This document shows positions 46,450-56,511 of a stretch of DNA of 64,000 bases, one piece after another. Source of the DNA: Primula veris (Eukaryota; Streptophyta; Magnoliopsida; Ericales; Primulaceae); NCBI GenBank assembly GCA_963682055.1, contig OY821745.1, forward strand, positions 26,409,342 through 26,473,341, in the 5' to 3' direction. The notes under the pieces are model-generated. The model was not told the origin of the DNA, searched no databases, and worked only from the letters and a program-made list of their open reading frames with translations. Each line of letters starts with the position of its first letter. Position 1 is the first letter of the stretch. The position numbers and the translations under genes were made by a program.

Positions 46450-47610
46450 AAAATCCAGAAACGCAAAAAAGAAAACAGTCCGACTCATCTTAATTCATAT
46501 TAAAAATAGTCTGAGTCATTTTAATTCATTTTAATTCATTTTAAAAATAGTCTGAGTCGTTTTAGGTCATTTTAAACACAGTCGGAGTCGCTTTAAGTCA
46601 TTTTAAAAACAGTCCGAGTCATTTTAAGTCATTTTAAAAACAGTCTTAATCGTTTTAAGTAATTTTAAAAACAGTGTGAGTCGTTTTAAGTAATTTTAAA
46701 AACAGTCCAACCCGTTTTAAGTCATTTTAAAAACAGTCTGAGTCGTTTCATGTCATTTAAAAACAGTCTGAGTCATTTTAAGTCATTTTAAAAATAGTCT
46801 GAGTAATTTTAAAAAACAGTCTGAGTCATTTTAAGTCATTTTAAAAACAGTCTGACTAATTTTAAAAACAGTCTGAGTCATTTTAAAAACAATCTGAGTT
46901 GTTTTAAATCATTTTAAAAACAATCTAATTAGTTTGAATTTATTTTAACAACATTTTGAGTTATTCTAAGTCATTTTAAAAGCAGTCGGAGTAATTTTAA
47001 AAATAGTCTGAGTCGTTTTAAGTCATTTTAAAAATAGTCCGAGTCATTTTAAGAAATAGTCTGAGTCAGTTTAAGTCATTTTTAATATAGTATGAGTTTT
47101 TTTAAATTATTTTAAAAATAGTCTGAGTAATTTTAAAAATAGACTGGGTCGTTTTAAATCGTTTTAAAAATAGTCTGAGTTTTTCAGTCATTTTAAAAGC
47201 AGTCTGAGTCATTTTCAGCCATTTTAAAAACAGTCTAAGTAATTTAGCAAAAATATGAGTAATTTTAAAAACAGTCTGAGTTATTTCGAGTCATTTTAAA
47301 AATAGTCTAAGCCATTGTAAAAACAGTCTAATCCATTTTTAACCATTTTAAAAACAGTCTGAGTCATTTTAAGTAATTTTAAAAATATCACGAGTCATTT
47401 TAAGTAATTTTAAAAATATTCCGAGTCATTTTAAAAACAGTCTGAGTTATATTTAAAGCATTTGAAAAACAGTATGGGTCATGTTTGGTAAGTTTAAAAA
47501 TAATTTGAGTCATTTTAAAAGACAGCTCGAATCATTTTAAAAATAGTCTGAGTCATTTTTAAGTCATTTGAAGTCATTTTGAGTCATTTGAAAACAATTG
47601 CAAGTTATTT
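46450..47610. repeat. Degenerate satellite, E2 copy
   Basis: About 1.2 kb of the AGTCTGAGTCATTTTAAGTCATTTTAAAAAC family, more regular and longer than in E1 (24060-24900). The array length changed after duplication. Confidence 0.85.
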
Positions 47611-48015
47611 TAAAGTTTTTAACATTGTTTGGACTTTCCGACGTTTTTCGACTTTTTTGAACTTTTTTTCATTTTTTTTGTGATTTTGGATTTTTCTTGG
47701 TTTTTTTTTTGTTTTTTTACCATTTTTCGGGTTTTTTCGGGTTCCCGACTTTTTCGAACGTTTTTTAATTGTTTTGTGATTTTGGTTTTTCTTTTTTTTT
47801 AGGGTTTTTTTAAAAAAAATTTACCAATTTTGCGTTTTTTCAGATTCTCGATTTTTTTGAACTTTTTTTCATTTTTTTTGTGATTTTGAATTTTTGAATT
47901 TTTTTTGGTATTTTTACCATTTTTCTCGGTGTTTTTCGTGTTCCCGACTTTTTTAAAGGTTTTTTCATTTTTTTTTAATTTTTGTGTTTTCCCTATTTTT
48001 TCCATTTTATTTTTA
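47610..48015. repeat. T-rich tract (E2)
   Basis: Counterpart of 24900-25330. The minus-strand frame 47799-48041 (Lys/Asn-rich) is an artefact of the A-rich complement. Confidence 0.8.
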
Positions 48016-48518
48016 TTGAGTAAATTAGATGGATGTACCAATCATTAATTAGTTTTAGAAATAATTGATCAATACTTAATTAAATTTTATTGGCTGATCA
48101 ATACTTAAATAGTTTTGTATTCATAAATCAATTCTTAATTTTCCCTTCATTTTTTTTAGTGTGCTTGTAATTGTATCCAGACTTTTAGATAAAAATACGA
48201 TACTAAGATTAGTTAATATCTTAGTTGAGTTGATTTTCTTGTTGAACTACAACGTATGTAAAGTTAAACAGAAACAAGTCTTGGTAACTTCGTAGTTGTA
48301 AGTCCGTCTAGGTTTTCACCTATACCGTTTGTTGTTTTTTGCGAAAAATAATAATATATTCATGAATGTGAATTACATAATTACTAGGACAAAGTTTTGA
48401 GGAGGATGAACCATACTTTTTATAGACTCATTCAAGAATTCCATCTTATTCCATTGCAAAGATGCAGTAAACAAGTTTTTGATTAGTCATATGTGAATAA
48501 ACTCATGGACATCCTCTC

Positions 48519-48868
48519 TAGGGATGGCAATTTCGCGGGTTTCAACCCGACCCGACCCGTCGCGGGTCGGGTAAAACTGCAATTCTATTCGGGTCGGGTC
48601 GGATTTAAATGGGTAAAAGTGGAACTTAAGACTCTATCTCTCCTCTCTCTCATATACATCTCTTTTATATTATTTTTATATTATAGTTCTAAATCAAATG
48701 ATTATTTAATGCAACTAACAAATTTTATTAGAAATTTTTTACATTTATGAGATTTATTTTTTAAAAGGAAAAAAAAAAAAAAAAAAATTTAAAACGGGTC
48801 AAATGGGTAACCGTGCAACTTTTTCCTCGGGTCGGGACGGGTTGAAACCCGCCAAATTACCATCCCTA
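48519..48868. mobile_element. hAT-type MITE, 350 bp (E2 copy)
   Basis: Same ends and the same ATCCTCTC / ATCCTCCC flanks as 25826-26198, with a poly-A run and loss of some GGGTC repeats. Confidence 0.88.
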
Positions 48869-49075
48869 ATCCTCCCCTTGTATATATAACCCAATTTTCA
48901 GACATAAGTTTCACCAGTGATTTAGTATTAACCCAGGAAAGTTATGACTATTAGTAAAAACAGCTACTAAATGCTGCAATTCTATCCTAAAATGTATATC
49001 TGGAAACATGTACAACCTTATCTCTCCAAAGCAGACTAACCAATTCAACTAACTAGATCTCCTTGAATTAGCAGA

Positions 49076-50113
49076 TTATCCATTTGCATTATTTCCTTTC
49101 AAAATGCTGAATTGTGATGGTTCAACAGCGTCCACGAATGCGCGTATTGATAGTTCAGGCACAGATGCATTCTTCTTCAGCAACCCATGATCTATAAAGA
49201 CGACAATCACTGTAATGTCATCATGGATCTCCCGTCTCTTCGTCGACTCGGTCTTCTTAACTTTTTTGTAAGTCGTTTTTTTCTGGGTAGCTGCTTTCTT
49301 GGATACAAAATCGACGGCCTGCTCATTTGTCATGTGATCCCAAAGTCCATCAGAAGCAAATATGAGAAATTTGTCATTAGGCCCCAAAGCTCTAGAAAGC
49401 AGTGTTGGTTCGGCAAGGAGAGCGGGCTGAGTGAGGTGTAGATGGGCGGAAACGTGTATGTGCATCATCAAGAGAAAACTCTGGATACTTTAAGTATGCA
49501 TCTCCTATAGCTCTGGAAACCTGGATGATCCCTTTGACCCGCCATGTTGTACCTATCTGAACAACAATTTGGGGATCATCTGGCTGCAAGGCCTGTAGTT
49601 CTTCTCTCACATCAGAAAAACGGGCATTCTGCTCATTACTCAATTGTTCAGCAACAAATCTTTTCTTCTTAGCTTCATGACCTATTACAGCTCTAGAGTC
49701 ACCTAGATTAGCAACATATAAAGTCTCCTCCCAGATAATTCCGACCAGACAGCATGATCCAACAGCAGCGATCCGTGGTGTATCTGCAAATTTATCCCTT
49801 ACATCAGAAATAAATGCTTCTTCTGTTGACGAAAACGTATTTCTTATGATATCTCCTGACACTGTCCCAGTTTCCGCAGCAAGATTGATGACATGAAGAA
49901 AAAGATTATCCCGAACAAATTGCGCCACTTGGGACCCACCATGCTCGTCGTAAATACCCACAAAAAGCACATGTGAGCCTGTCGCCACCTGGCTATGATC
50001 TTTTAGCTCTATATTCCCCTGCACCATGGCGAATGAGAACTCGCCAGCAAAAGTACTTCTCCAAGTCTTTGCTCCACTGCATCGGGTCCACATCCTTATC
50101 GTCCTCATTGGTC
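49076..50113 (-). pseudogene. PP2C-type protein phosphatase pseudogene (clade-D-like)
   Basis: PP2Cs are metal-dependent Ser/Thr phosphatases. The order read on minus is: GEFSFAMVQGN, FVGIYDEHGG (motif normally DGHGG, so the metal-site Gly is Glu), AAVGSCCLVG, VANLGDSRAV, WRVKGIIQVSRAIGD; a one-base shift near 49450; then [17 protein letters not shown] and [14 protein letters not shown] to a stop. A second shift lies near 50045, where DPMQWSKDLEK sits in another frame. About 17 residues expected between the SDGLWD helix and HDDIT (the GIARRLVK region) are missing. The coding part has no introns, so a processed copy is possible. Non-functional. Confidence 0.8.
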
Positions 50114-50131
50114 GCTTTGCCTAAATGTAAA

Positions 50132-50606
50132 CAGGGCCGGTCCTAGCGCTTTTAACACCTAAGACAAGTCTATATTTTTACACCTCTTTTATTTTAGAGT
50201 ATAATTTTAATACAATTCTTTTGACTCCTAAAAATTATACCTAACGCAAATCTTCATATCTGAGGTTTTTATAATGTTAAAATACTCATAAATATATGTT
50301 AATAGTTGCTTTTATATATCGGTCTAATGAAGCATAAACATATTCGAATTTTATTAAATACAAAATTGAAAAAATAAACAAAAATAATGCTGCCATGAGG
50401 TTATGAACACTTAGACATATATAGTGATGCAAGCTTAGGGTGTGCACCATAACCAATTGGACTGGAAGGACTATGTGAAAGAAAGGCGCTATTTATATAT
50501 ATAAATTATAAGACTACCAGAGTTTCTTAGGTAAAAAAAATTTCCGGTGCCTTTTCCGACCTTGGCGCCTAAGTGACTTGGCTGTTTTACTATAGGGACG
50601 GCCCTG
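50132..50606. mobile_element. hAT-type MITE, 475 bp, just upstream of the PP2C pseudogene
   Basis: Ends CAGGGCCGGTCCTA and (minus) CAGGGCCGTCCCTA, with a perfect 8-bp duplication AATGTAAA at 50124-50131 and 50607-50614. The CAGGG start and 8-bp duplication are hAT hallmarks. No transposase inside. Confidence 0.92.
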
Positions 50607-50614
50607 AATGTAAA

Positions 50615-51308
50615 GTAAATAACACAACCATTAACAAACAATGATATTATATCAGTACAAACTCGTGTAATAGTTACCACAAGTTAGCCTTTTTATATAA
50701 TTCCTTAAAAGTTCATCTAGGAGGCTCGGTATTTGCTAATTATATATAAAAATCCAACTCATCTTTATTCGCTTGAACCTAACTACTAGTAAATACCAAA
50801 CCTTGATATAATATAAATACTGTACATGCATGTCAAAAACTATACAGTTCAGTCGAGTTCAAATAACTTATTTGCACAACTAATCTCATAATTCTAGTTT
50901 ACTGCGGCTTTTAAGCAAATAAGCCTTTATTCGACCCTAGTTTATTCAAACAACAAGCCAGTAGCAGCAACCTATAAAAGGAAACATCCTTAAAAAGAAA
51001 AAAAGAAAGAAGAATATACACCTTAGGGTCAACCATGGCGGAGGATGTTGATCGTAGATTCGGAAGAAAGAGATCGAAAGCGTTTATGTGTTTATAGCCA
51101 ACAGATGATTAAATATAAAAATCTTGTTCTGATAACAATATATATGTAAAAAATTGCATAACTTTATTCTAGTACCACAAAATATACAAACATATGAAAC
51201 CCATTCGAAATACCTAACCATTAAGAAAACAACTACTGTACATAATAAATGGCCAAACCAATTAGAAATAATCAGCCGTAATTGATGAAATAGCTATAAT
51301 ACTATAGC
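50615..51308 (-). other. Upstream region of the PP2C pseudogene
   Basis: AT-rich. On minus, ATG at 51034-51036 opens MVDPK and is followed by GTGTAT at 51021. An AG precedes the PP2C coding part at about 50114, so a short first exon plus intron is conceivable but weak. On plus, the overlapping ATGGCGGAGG frame closes after 20 codons. Nothing else is seen. Confidence 0.3.
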
Positions 51309-54064
51309 CAATCTTAGTTTATTTGATTGAATCACTAAAAAAATCTATAATAATAATTACATAAAAAATCAAAAACGTAACTTTGAGAGCTTTAGTTGAT
51401 GGAGAGGGAGAGAGGGTGAAAGAGGGAGAGAGGGTGAGGGAGTAATTTGGGGGGCAGTTAAGAACGTGTTCAGAGGTGGGAAAATAAAAATTGTACTTGT
51501 GAAAAAGAAGTTTTTCAGCTTACAACTTGATATTCACCGCCATATTACTTTTAGATACATGATATTTTTAGCTTATAATAAAAATAATCAAATTATTTAT
51601 GACTTAAAAATATGTGTTTTGGGAATCCAACTTTCATTTTAGACTCGGACACTATTTTTCTTTAATAATTGGTATGAATAACGAATAGGGGCGACGTAGG
51701 CCAATTCGGGTAAGACTTGCCTCTTGGGCAATGTGTTCGAAAAAAAAATTACGGATAATACCGGTTTCATTTTTAATATACTTGGTAGTTAAAACGAAAA
51801 TTTTAAACACCAATTTGTTTACAATGTGTTGCAGTAGCTAAGATGAAAGAGTATATTGGTAGTTTACCTAGAAAATCATGAGTTCGAACCTCTTAAGTTA
51901 TAATTTTATTATGTTTTTATTTTAATTTGTTTTTGCGCCTATTCATTAACTGGCGCCTAAGGTAACGAGCTTATTTGGCTTTGATTAGAACCGGACTTGA
52001 TTGAAAGTGTAGATGATAATGCGCGAGATTGTTTTAAAAAATCTTGTGTTTGGCACAAATTACTGAGCTTATGTTTGTTTAGCTTATAAATGAAAAAAAA
52101 ACATGCATCAAAACATATAAGTGGTTTAGTAAACATGATAATCATTAAAAAAAATGTCATTTAACGGGTAAAGTATCAGTTCACTCGGTCAAAAGAACAT
52201 GAATACATGTAAACCCTTGTTTGGTATGTGTTTGCAATATATTGCTCTATAGTAAAAAAAAAAAAAAAAAAGTAAAAGAGTTTAATGCTCTTGATTTTGC
52301 CCAACAAACCTTAGACGTTCATCGGCTAAAATTAATTTTGCCCGACAAACTCTTTGGTCGTCGGCAATTTTGTCAACAGAGACCCATAATTTCGCACCAA
52401 ATTTTTGCCTAATAAAGTTTTGAAATTCGTCGGCTTAAATTGATTTTTGGCGACAAATTTTTGTTTCGTCGGCAATTTTTTGTCGGCGGAGACAATTTTT
52501 CTTGTAGTGTGGGTTACCAAGATCGCCCCCTTCTTTTAAACCTTGTTCATAGGTACATCATTGAGCTGTTTGAAGTAAAAATTTTGGTCTCCAATTTTTT
52601 AGTCCTTACTCCTTAGACTTCTTAATTTCCAAGGGAACTAGATTTTTGATGTTTCATAGACCTCCCTCGGTTCTGTATTTTTGTTGATAAATCTTGAGTT
52701 ACCTATATATAGATGAATTTTCTACCTTCTCTATTCTAAAATTTCATATTAAATAATCTGCTCTTAAGCTACTTTTGCATTTTCATGTGAGGGGCGGATT
52801 CACATAAGGGCATGGGGTGGCACGTGCTGCCCCAATTTTTTGTCCAGATAAAACTACGAAATTGCCTCTGAGATATAATGGTTATTACGAGACTGTCATC
52901 ATGTATATCTATCTATTTTCGTTGTGTTTTTATTCATTCCTTACTTTTGTTTCTCTCGAAGGTTATATTCTCTCTGTCAATTGACGATGGGACATCTTAA
53001 TCCACTAAATCTAGGTTGTTTTCATCGAGTCTTTTCTTAATTGATGATTTATATTGGTATGTTCAGTTAGATGTTTTACTCAATTACTATTGAGGTATTT
53101 TCTTCACTTCTTTTTTCAATTGCCTATTTGCGCCTTTTGTGAATTGAGGATAATTTAATTGTTAAATACTTTGTCTTTAGTTGTTTTGTTATCTAACTTA
53201 GAGCTTGTGGTCAGGATCCCCTTATTGGTTTCATTATGCCTTCGACTGCTATTTGGGGATAATATTGATCATTTCATTTAGGGTTTTGCGGCTTTGTCTT
53301 TACTGAAAAATCTTATGTTTGTTTTACTGCACTTGTAATGTTTTTAATAATGATATTTTAATTAAGAGTGTTTTTCTTAAATTTATTTTCAACTGTAATC
53401 TTATTCATTTTCTTGTTACTTAGTTTACTCTAATCTTATTAGAAACTTTACATGGTATTAGAGTCCATATTTCTTTACCATTAAAAGGCCTCGTAATGAT
53501 AATGATGGATATATCTTTTTAAACCATAGGCTCGATTATTATCTAGACGATGTGAGATAATTACTCTAACACTCCCCCTCGCTCATGGCCCGACATTTCA
53601 AGGGTCCTACGAGCGGACATATTAAATGGTTGGAGGTGAGCCCAACATCGCTAGTCTCGCTCTGATACCATATTAGAATCCATATTCATTTACCATTAAA
53701 AGGCCTCGTAATGGTAAAGATGGGTAACTCTTTATAAACCACAGGCTCGATTATTATCTAGACGATATGGGATAATTACTCTAACACATGGTTTATGTAA
53801 AAAAATAAAATGAAGTTGCAATGAAGGACAAAACATTTTATCTTTTTATCACATAAAAACCATCTAACAAACAGGTTCTTTCTCATCTTACATCGCTCTT
53901 TAATTTGTCTAGACTTGTCTTTTGGCAAGCTTTTGGCTGGAATTGATATCTAACAGGATCCATGGCTTTAGTCAATGGCGGTTTGCTGGTTGTCCATGTA
54001 CATGGGTCGCCTTCGGTGTAAAGCCAAAAAATACTTTCAAGGATAGAAGAACACGACTGTTTCA
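51309..54064. repeat. Segmental duplication A, copy A2 (empty site for two LTR elements)
   Basis: Sister of A1. It is uninterrupted at CAATC (51309) and at GGCAATTTTTTGTCGG (52470), where A1 holds the Sirevirus-like element and the solo LTR. It has a private TRIM at 53456-53786. The CACTA terminus (CACTACAAGAAAAATTG on minus) is at 52509. Confidence 0.9.
53456..53786 (-). mobile_element. TRIM (terminal-repeat retrotransposon in miniature), 331 bp
   Basis: Two 116-bp direct repeats (53456-53571 and 53671-53786) enclose a 99-bp interior. Read on minus, the LTR begins TGTTAGAGTAATTATC and ends CTAATA. The next bases TGGTATCAGAGC are a tRNA-iMet primer site, and GCGAGGGGGAG before the second LTR is a polypurine tract. 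The 5-bp duplication CATGG (53451-53455, 53787-53791) and the empty site in A1 near 11000 confirm insertion. The LTRs differ at roughly a tenth of positions, so it is not recent. Confidence 0.95.
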
Positions 54065-54239
54065 TGTTTTTATGATTTCGAATTTATATTTAGAATTATT
54101 CATTTCTATTACTCATTTTGTAAATATGTGTTGTTTGGATCTTTGACATGGAATTTATTTTATTGATTGTTTTTAATAATATCGATCTTAATATTTGTTT
54201 AATCAATTATTAGATAAAAATATATTTTGTAATGATTAC

Positions 54240-54671
54240 TTTTAATAATAAACTATAGATAGATCAAATTATCGCCGACAAATCATTTCTCCAAAATCGA
54301 AATGAAATGTTGCATAATAAGAGTTGTGTCGACAAATCTGTTTTCAAAAAATGTGTTAGATTCGTCGTTAAAAGATCTTTCTGCCGAACCAGTATTTGTC
54401 GGAAAATCCATGCTTCGTGAACTTATGATTCACATCTAGCGACGAAATTTTTCATCGGTACTAATCCAGCGACGAACATCTTTTGTCACCCAATTCGTCG
54501 GCAAAAGTGAAATTTGCCTGACGAATTCAATTTTCGTCGCTTGGTTCCCGCCCGATAGTATATACGCGACGGAGTCTTAGCGATGAAAGTTTTGTCGGGT
54601 AAACATTTAGGCGATGAAATTTCGTCTGTAGCAACGAATATTTTTTGTCGGCCTAGAGTATTTTTCTAGTG
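54240..54671 (-). mobile_element. CACTA transposon terminal region
   Basis: On minus from 54671 it begins CACTAGAAAAATACTC and carries many GCCGACAAA/CGACGAA subterminal motifs to about 54250. The partner end was not found. Sequence to its right (54672 on) continues segment B. Confidence 0.72.
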
Positions 54672-54674
54672 AGT

Positions 54675-54954
54675 ATACAACCTAAAGTCAATTTAAATAC
54701 GTGATATACTAATTTACTAATTTGTTCCATACTAAGACTAACACCTTGCAAATAACTTTCTCTTGATTAGCTAGATGCTCATTTACTAGACCAGTGCGGG
54801 CCTTGTATTTTTTTTTTTGGAAAGCAATCATAATATATTAACAAAACAACAAACGCAGAACAAAACCAGAACTACAAAGAGAACTCCAATGAACAAAAAT
54901 CAGAAAGCTACCTAAGCAATTAAATTCAGCTAATTATTACAAACAAGAGTCAAA
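54675..54954 (-). other. Segment B, copy B2
   Basis: Collinear with 26262-26535 and uninterrupted at ACAAAC, continuing into 54955. It provides the empty site for the LTR at 26536. Confidence 0.75.
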
Positions 54955-54979
54955 AAATTAAATTTATCAATTAAAAAGG

Positions 54980-55149
54980 TATCAGTATAGTAACTCAACA
55001 AAATTTGTAGTTCTAGATACCGAACAGTGCTCAGAATTCCTCATATTCAAAAAACTACCCCTTCTCATGCCTGATGAAAACTCTAGTGTACGGTCATAAT
55101 CACAATAATCTGGATATGATATTTTGCCCCAATCCTTAGAAATATCTGT
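54980..55149 (-). pseudogene. Possible terminal exon of an unrecognised gene
   Basis: The minus strand is open for about 55 codons: DISKDWGKISYPDYCDYDRT, LEFSSGMRRGSFLNM and so on to TGA. It is preceded by a pyrimidine-rich acceptor (GGTTTTTTGACAG). Segment B would then be its 3' UTR. I do not recognise the family and no upstream exon is visible. Confidence 0.35.
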
Positions 55150-55225
55150 CAAAAAACCAGCTTTATGTTAATGTAACTAGATTAGAGAAAAGAGTTGCTA
55201 TTTAATTGGATATGAAGTACGCACA

Positions 55226-55480
55226 CGACAAAATTTCTTGGCATTTTCTCATTACTATATTAAAGAAAATGGGTTTTAAAGAAAGTTCCATTGACGGAAT
55301 ATGAAGACTATCTCTGCAAATATTGTCTTAGTGATGATGAATAGTTCCCCTTCAGTTTTTTATAAGCCCACAAATGTATTGAGACAACAAGATCCATTAT
55401 TTTCAGGTTTATTTATCTTATGCTATCACGTTATGTCAAGAATTTTGAATGCATTATCTTACAAAAAATGGTGGAATAGC
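55226..55480 (+). pseudogene. LINE reverse transcriptase fragment
   Basis: Plus frames joined by a shift near 55298 read DKISWHFLITILKKMGF then VFYKPTNVLRQQDPLFSGLF and VMSRILNAL. This matches the L1-type RT block ending in the RGLRQGDPLSP..F motif (here NVLRQQDPLFS). No catalytic (Y/F)ADD region is present. Confidence 0.65.
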
Positions 55481-56457
55481 TTCAAGTCTCATACAAGTTC
55501 TATGAAAGGGTCCAACACCGAGACGACAAGCAAAGGTTGGACCTCGCAAACCAAATAGGATTAGACCCTCACCCATAGACGGAACTGGTATGGTGCTAGG
55601 GCGGTCAGCTAACCCCCCTGACTTTTATATAAAATTTATCAAAATAGACATGCGATATTAAGTTAATTACAAAATTATCATTCCATTTAAATAGAAAATT
55701 TGTATTATACATACACAAAATTCTCTTTATATATAAGTGATGGCCTTAACACTAACAAATGCCAAACTCACTGACTTATACGATGACTAGTTATACCTGT
55801 TATTTCCAACACAAGATAGGTTGGAGGCACAACTGTTTTTTTCCTCTTTCTTAGTTTTTTTTTTTATCCTAACTACTCAACTAGTTTGTAAAATTAATAA
55901 TCTAATGTAATTTATTGATTATATTCTTGTTTGCTTAACAATTATTAATTACTTTAAAAAGTTAGGATAATTTTTAATAAATTTTTATTAGAAAAAGCTA
56001 GTTACTGTATAAATTTGGGAAAATTTTAGTTAGTTTTTTATTAAGATAAATTTTTAATGGAACATTTATAAATCAGTTGTGACTTTTAAATTAGTTAGTT
56101 GTTTAATAGTTTGTTTACAGAATGTCTACCTTGTTATTTACACGTATTAATTAAGTTGGGTAAACTTATTGTTTGACTTATTTTAGTTTATTTAGAATAA
56201 AATTGTTGTTTCACTTTGTAACTTATTTAACTAGTTAACTTCATTGGTTTTTTTATTTTTTATATGATTTAGTAGTTTATATTAAAAATGATATATTTGA
56301 AAATTTGTCGAATGATGTTATTATGCATCGCTTTCAAGATATGGGTGACCGCGTGAGTCGATTGTAAATTAAGTAACAATGTTTAACCTTTCGCAGTTTC
56401 GTTTTTCTTAATTTTAACTTTTTTTATTTTGTCAATATTTTGACACACACACACACA
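55481..56457. other. AT-rich debris, possibly hAT-like
   Basis: No coding frame. CTAGGGCGGTCAGC near 55597 and GGCGGAGCCAGAAC (minus, near 56500) could be ends of an old hAT-type element. The stretch 55985-56457 recurs at 59870-60288. Confidence 0.35.
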
Positions 56458-56478
56458 CCCCCCCCCCCCCCCCCCCCC
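56458..56478. repeat. Poly-C tract after (AC)n
   Basis: A run of 21 C following an AC repeat. The sister tract at 60289-60313 has 25 C. Confidence 0.9.
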
Positions 56479-56511
56479 GGTTTAAAGTTCTGGCTCCGCC
56501 ATTTCCCTCAT

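Larger units (their letters stand above)
40174..48936. repeat. Segmental duplication E, copy E2
   Basis: Sister of E1 (15931-26260). The left edge is AATAGCAGAGC at 40174. On the right, homology with E1 stops after GATTTAGTATTA at 48936; E1 continues GGTTGTATAC, which in this copy is found only at 54672 onwards. Confidence 0.9.

Noticed and set aside
49187..49441. 84-codon plus ORF opposite the PP2C pseudogene
   Set aside because: It is the antisense shadow of the PP2C C-terminal region.
48936..54671. One intact Pack-CACTA element carrying PP2C and A2
   Set aside because: No CACTA end or 3-bp duplication is present at the left junction (48936), so the block cannot be shown to be a single transposon.
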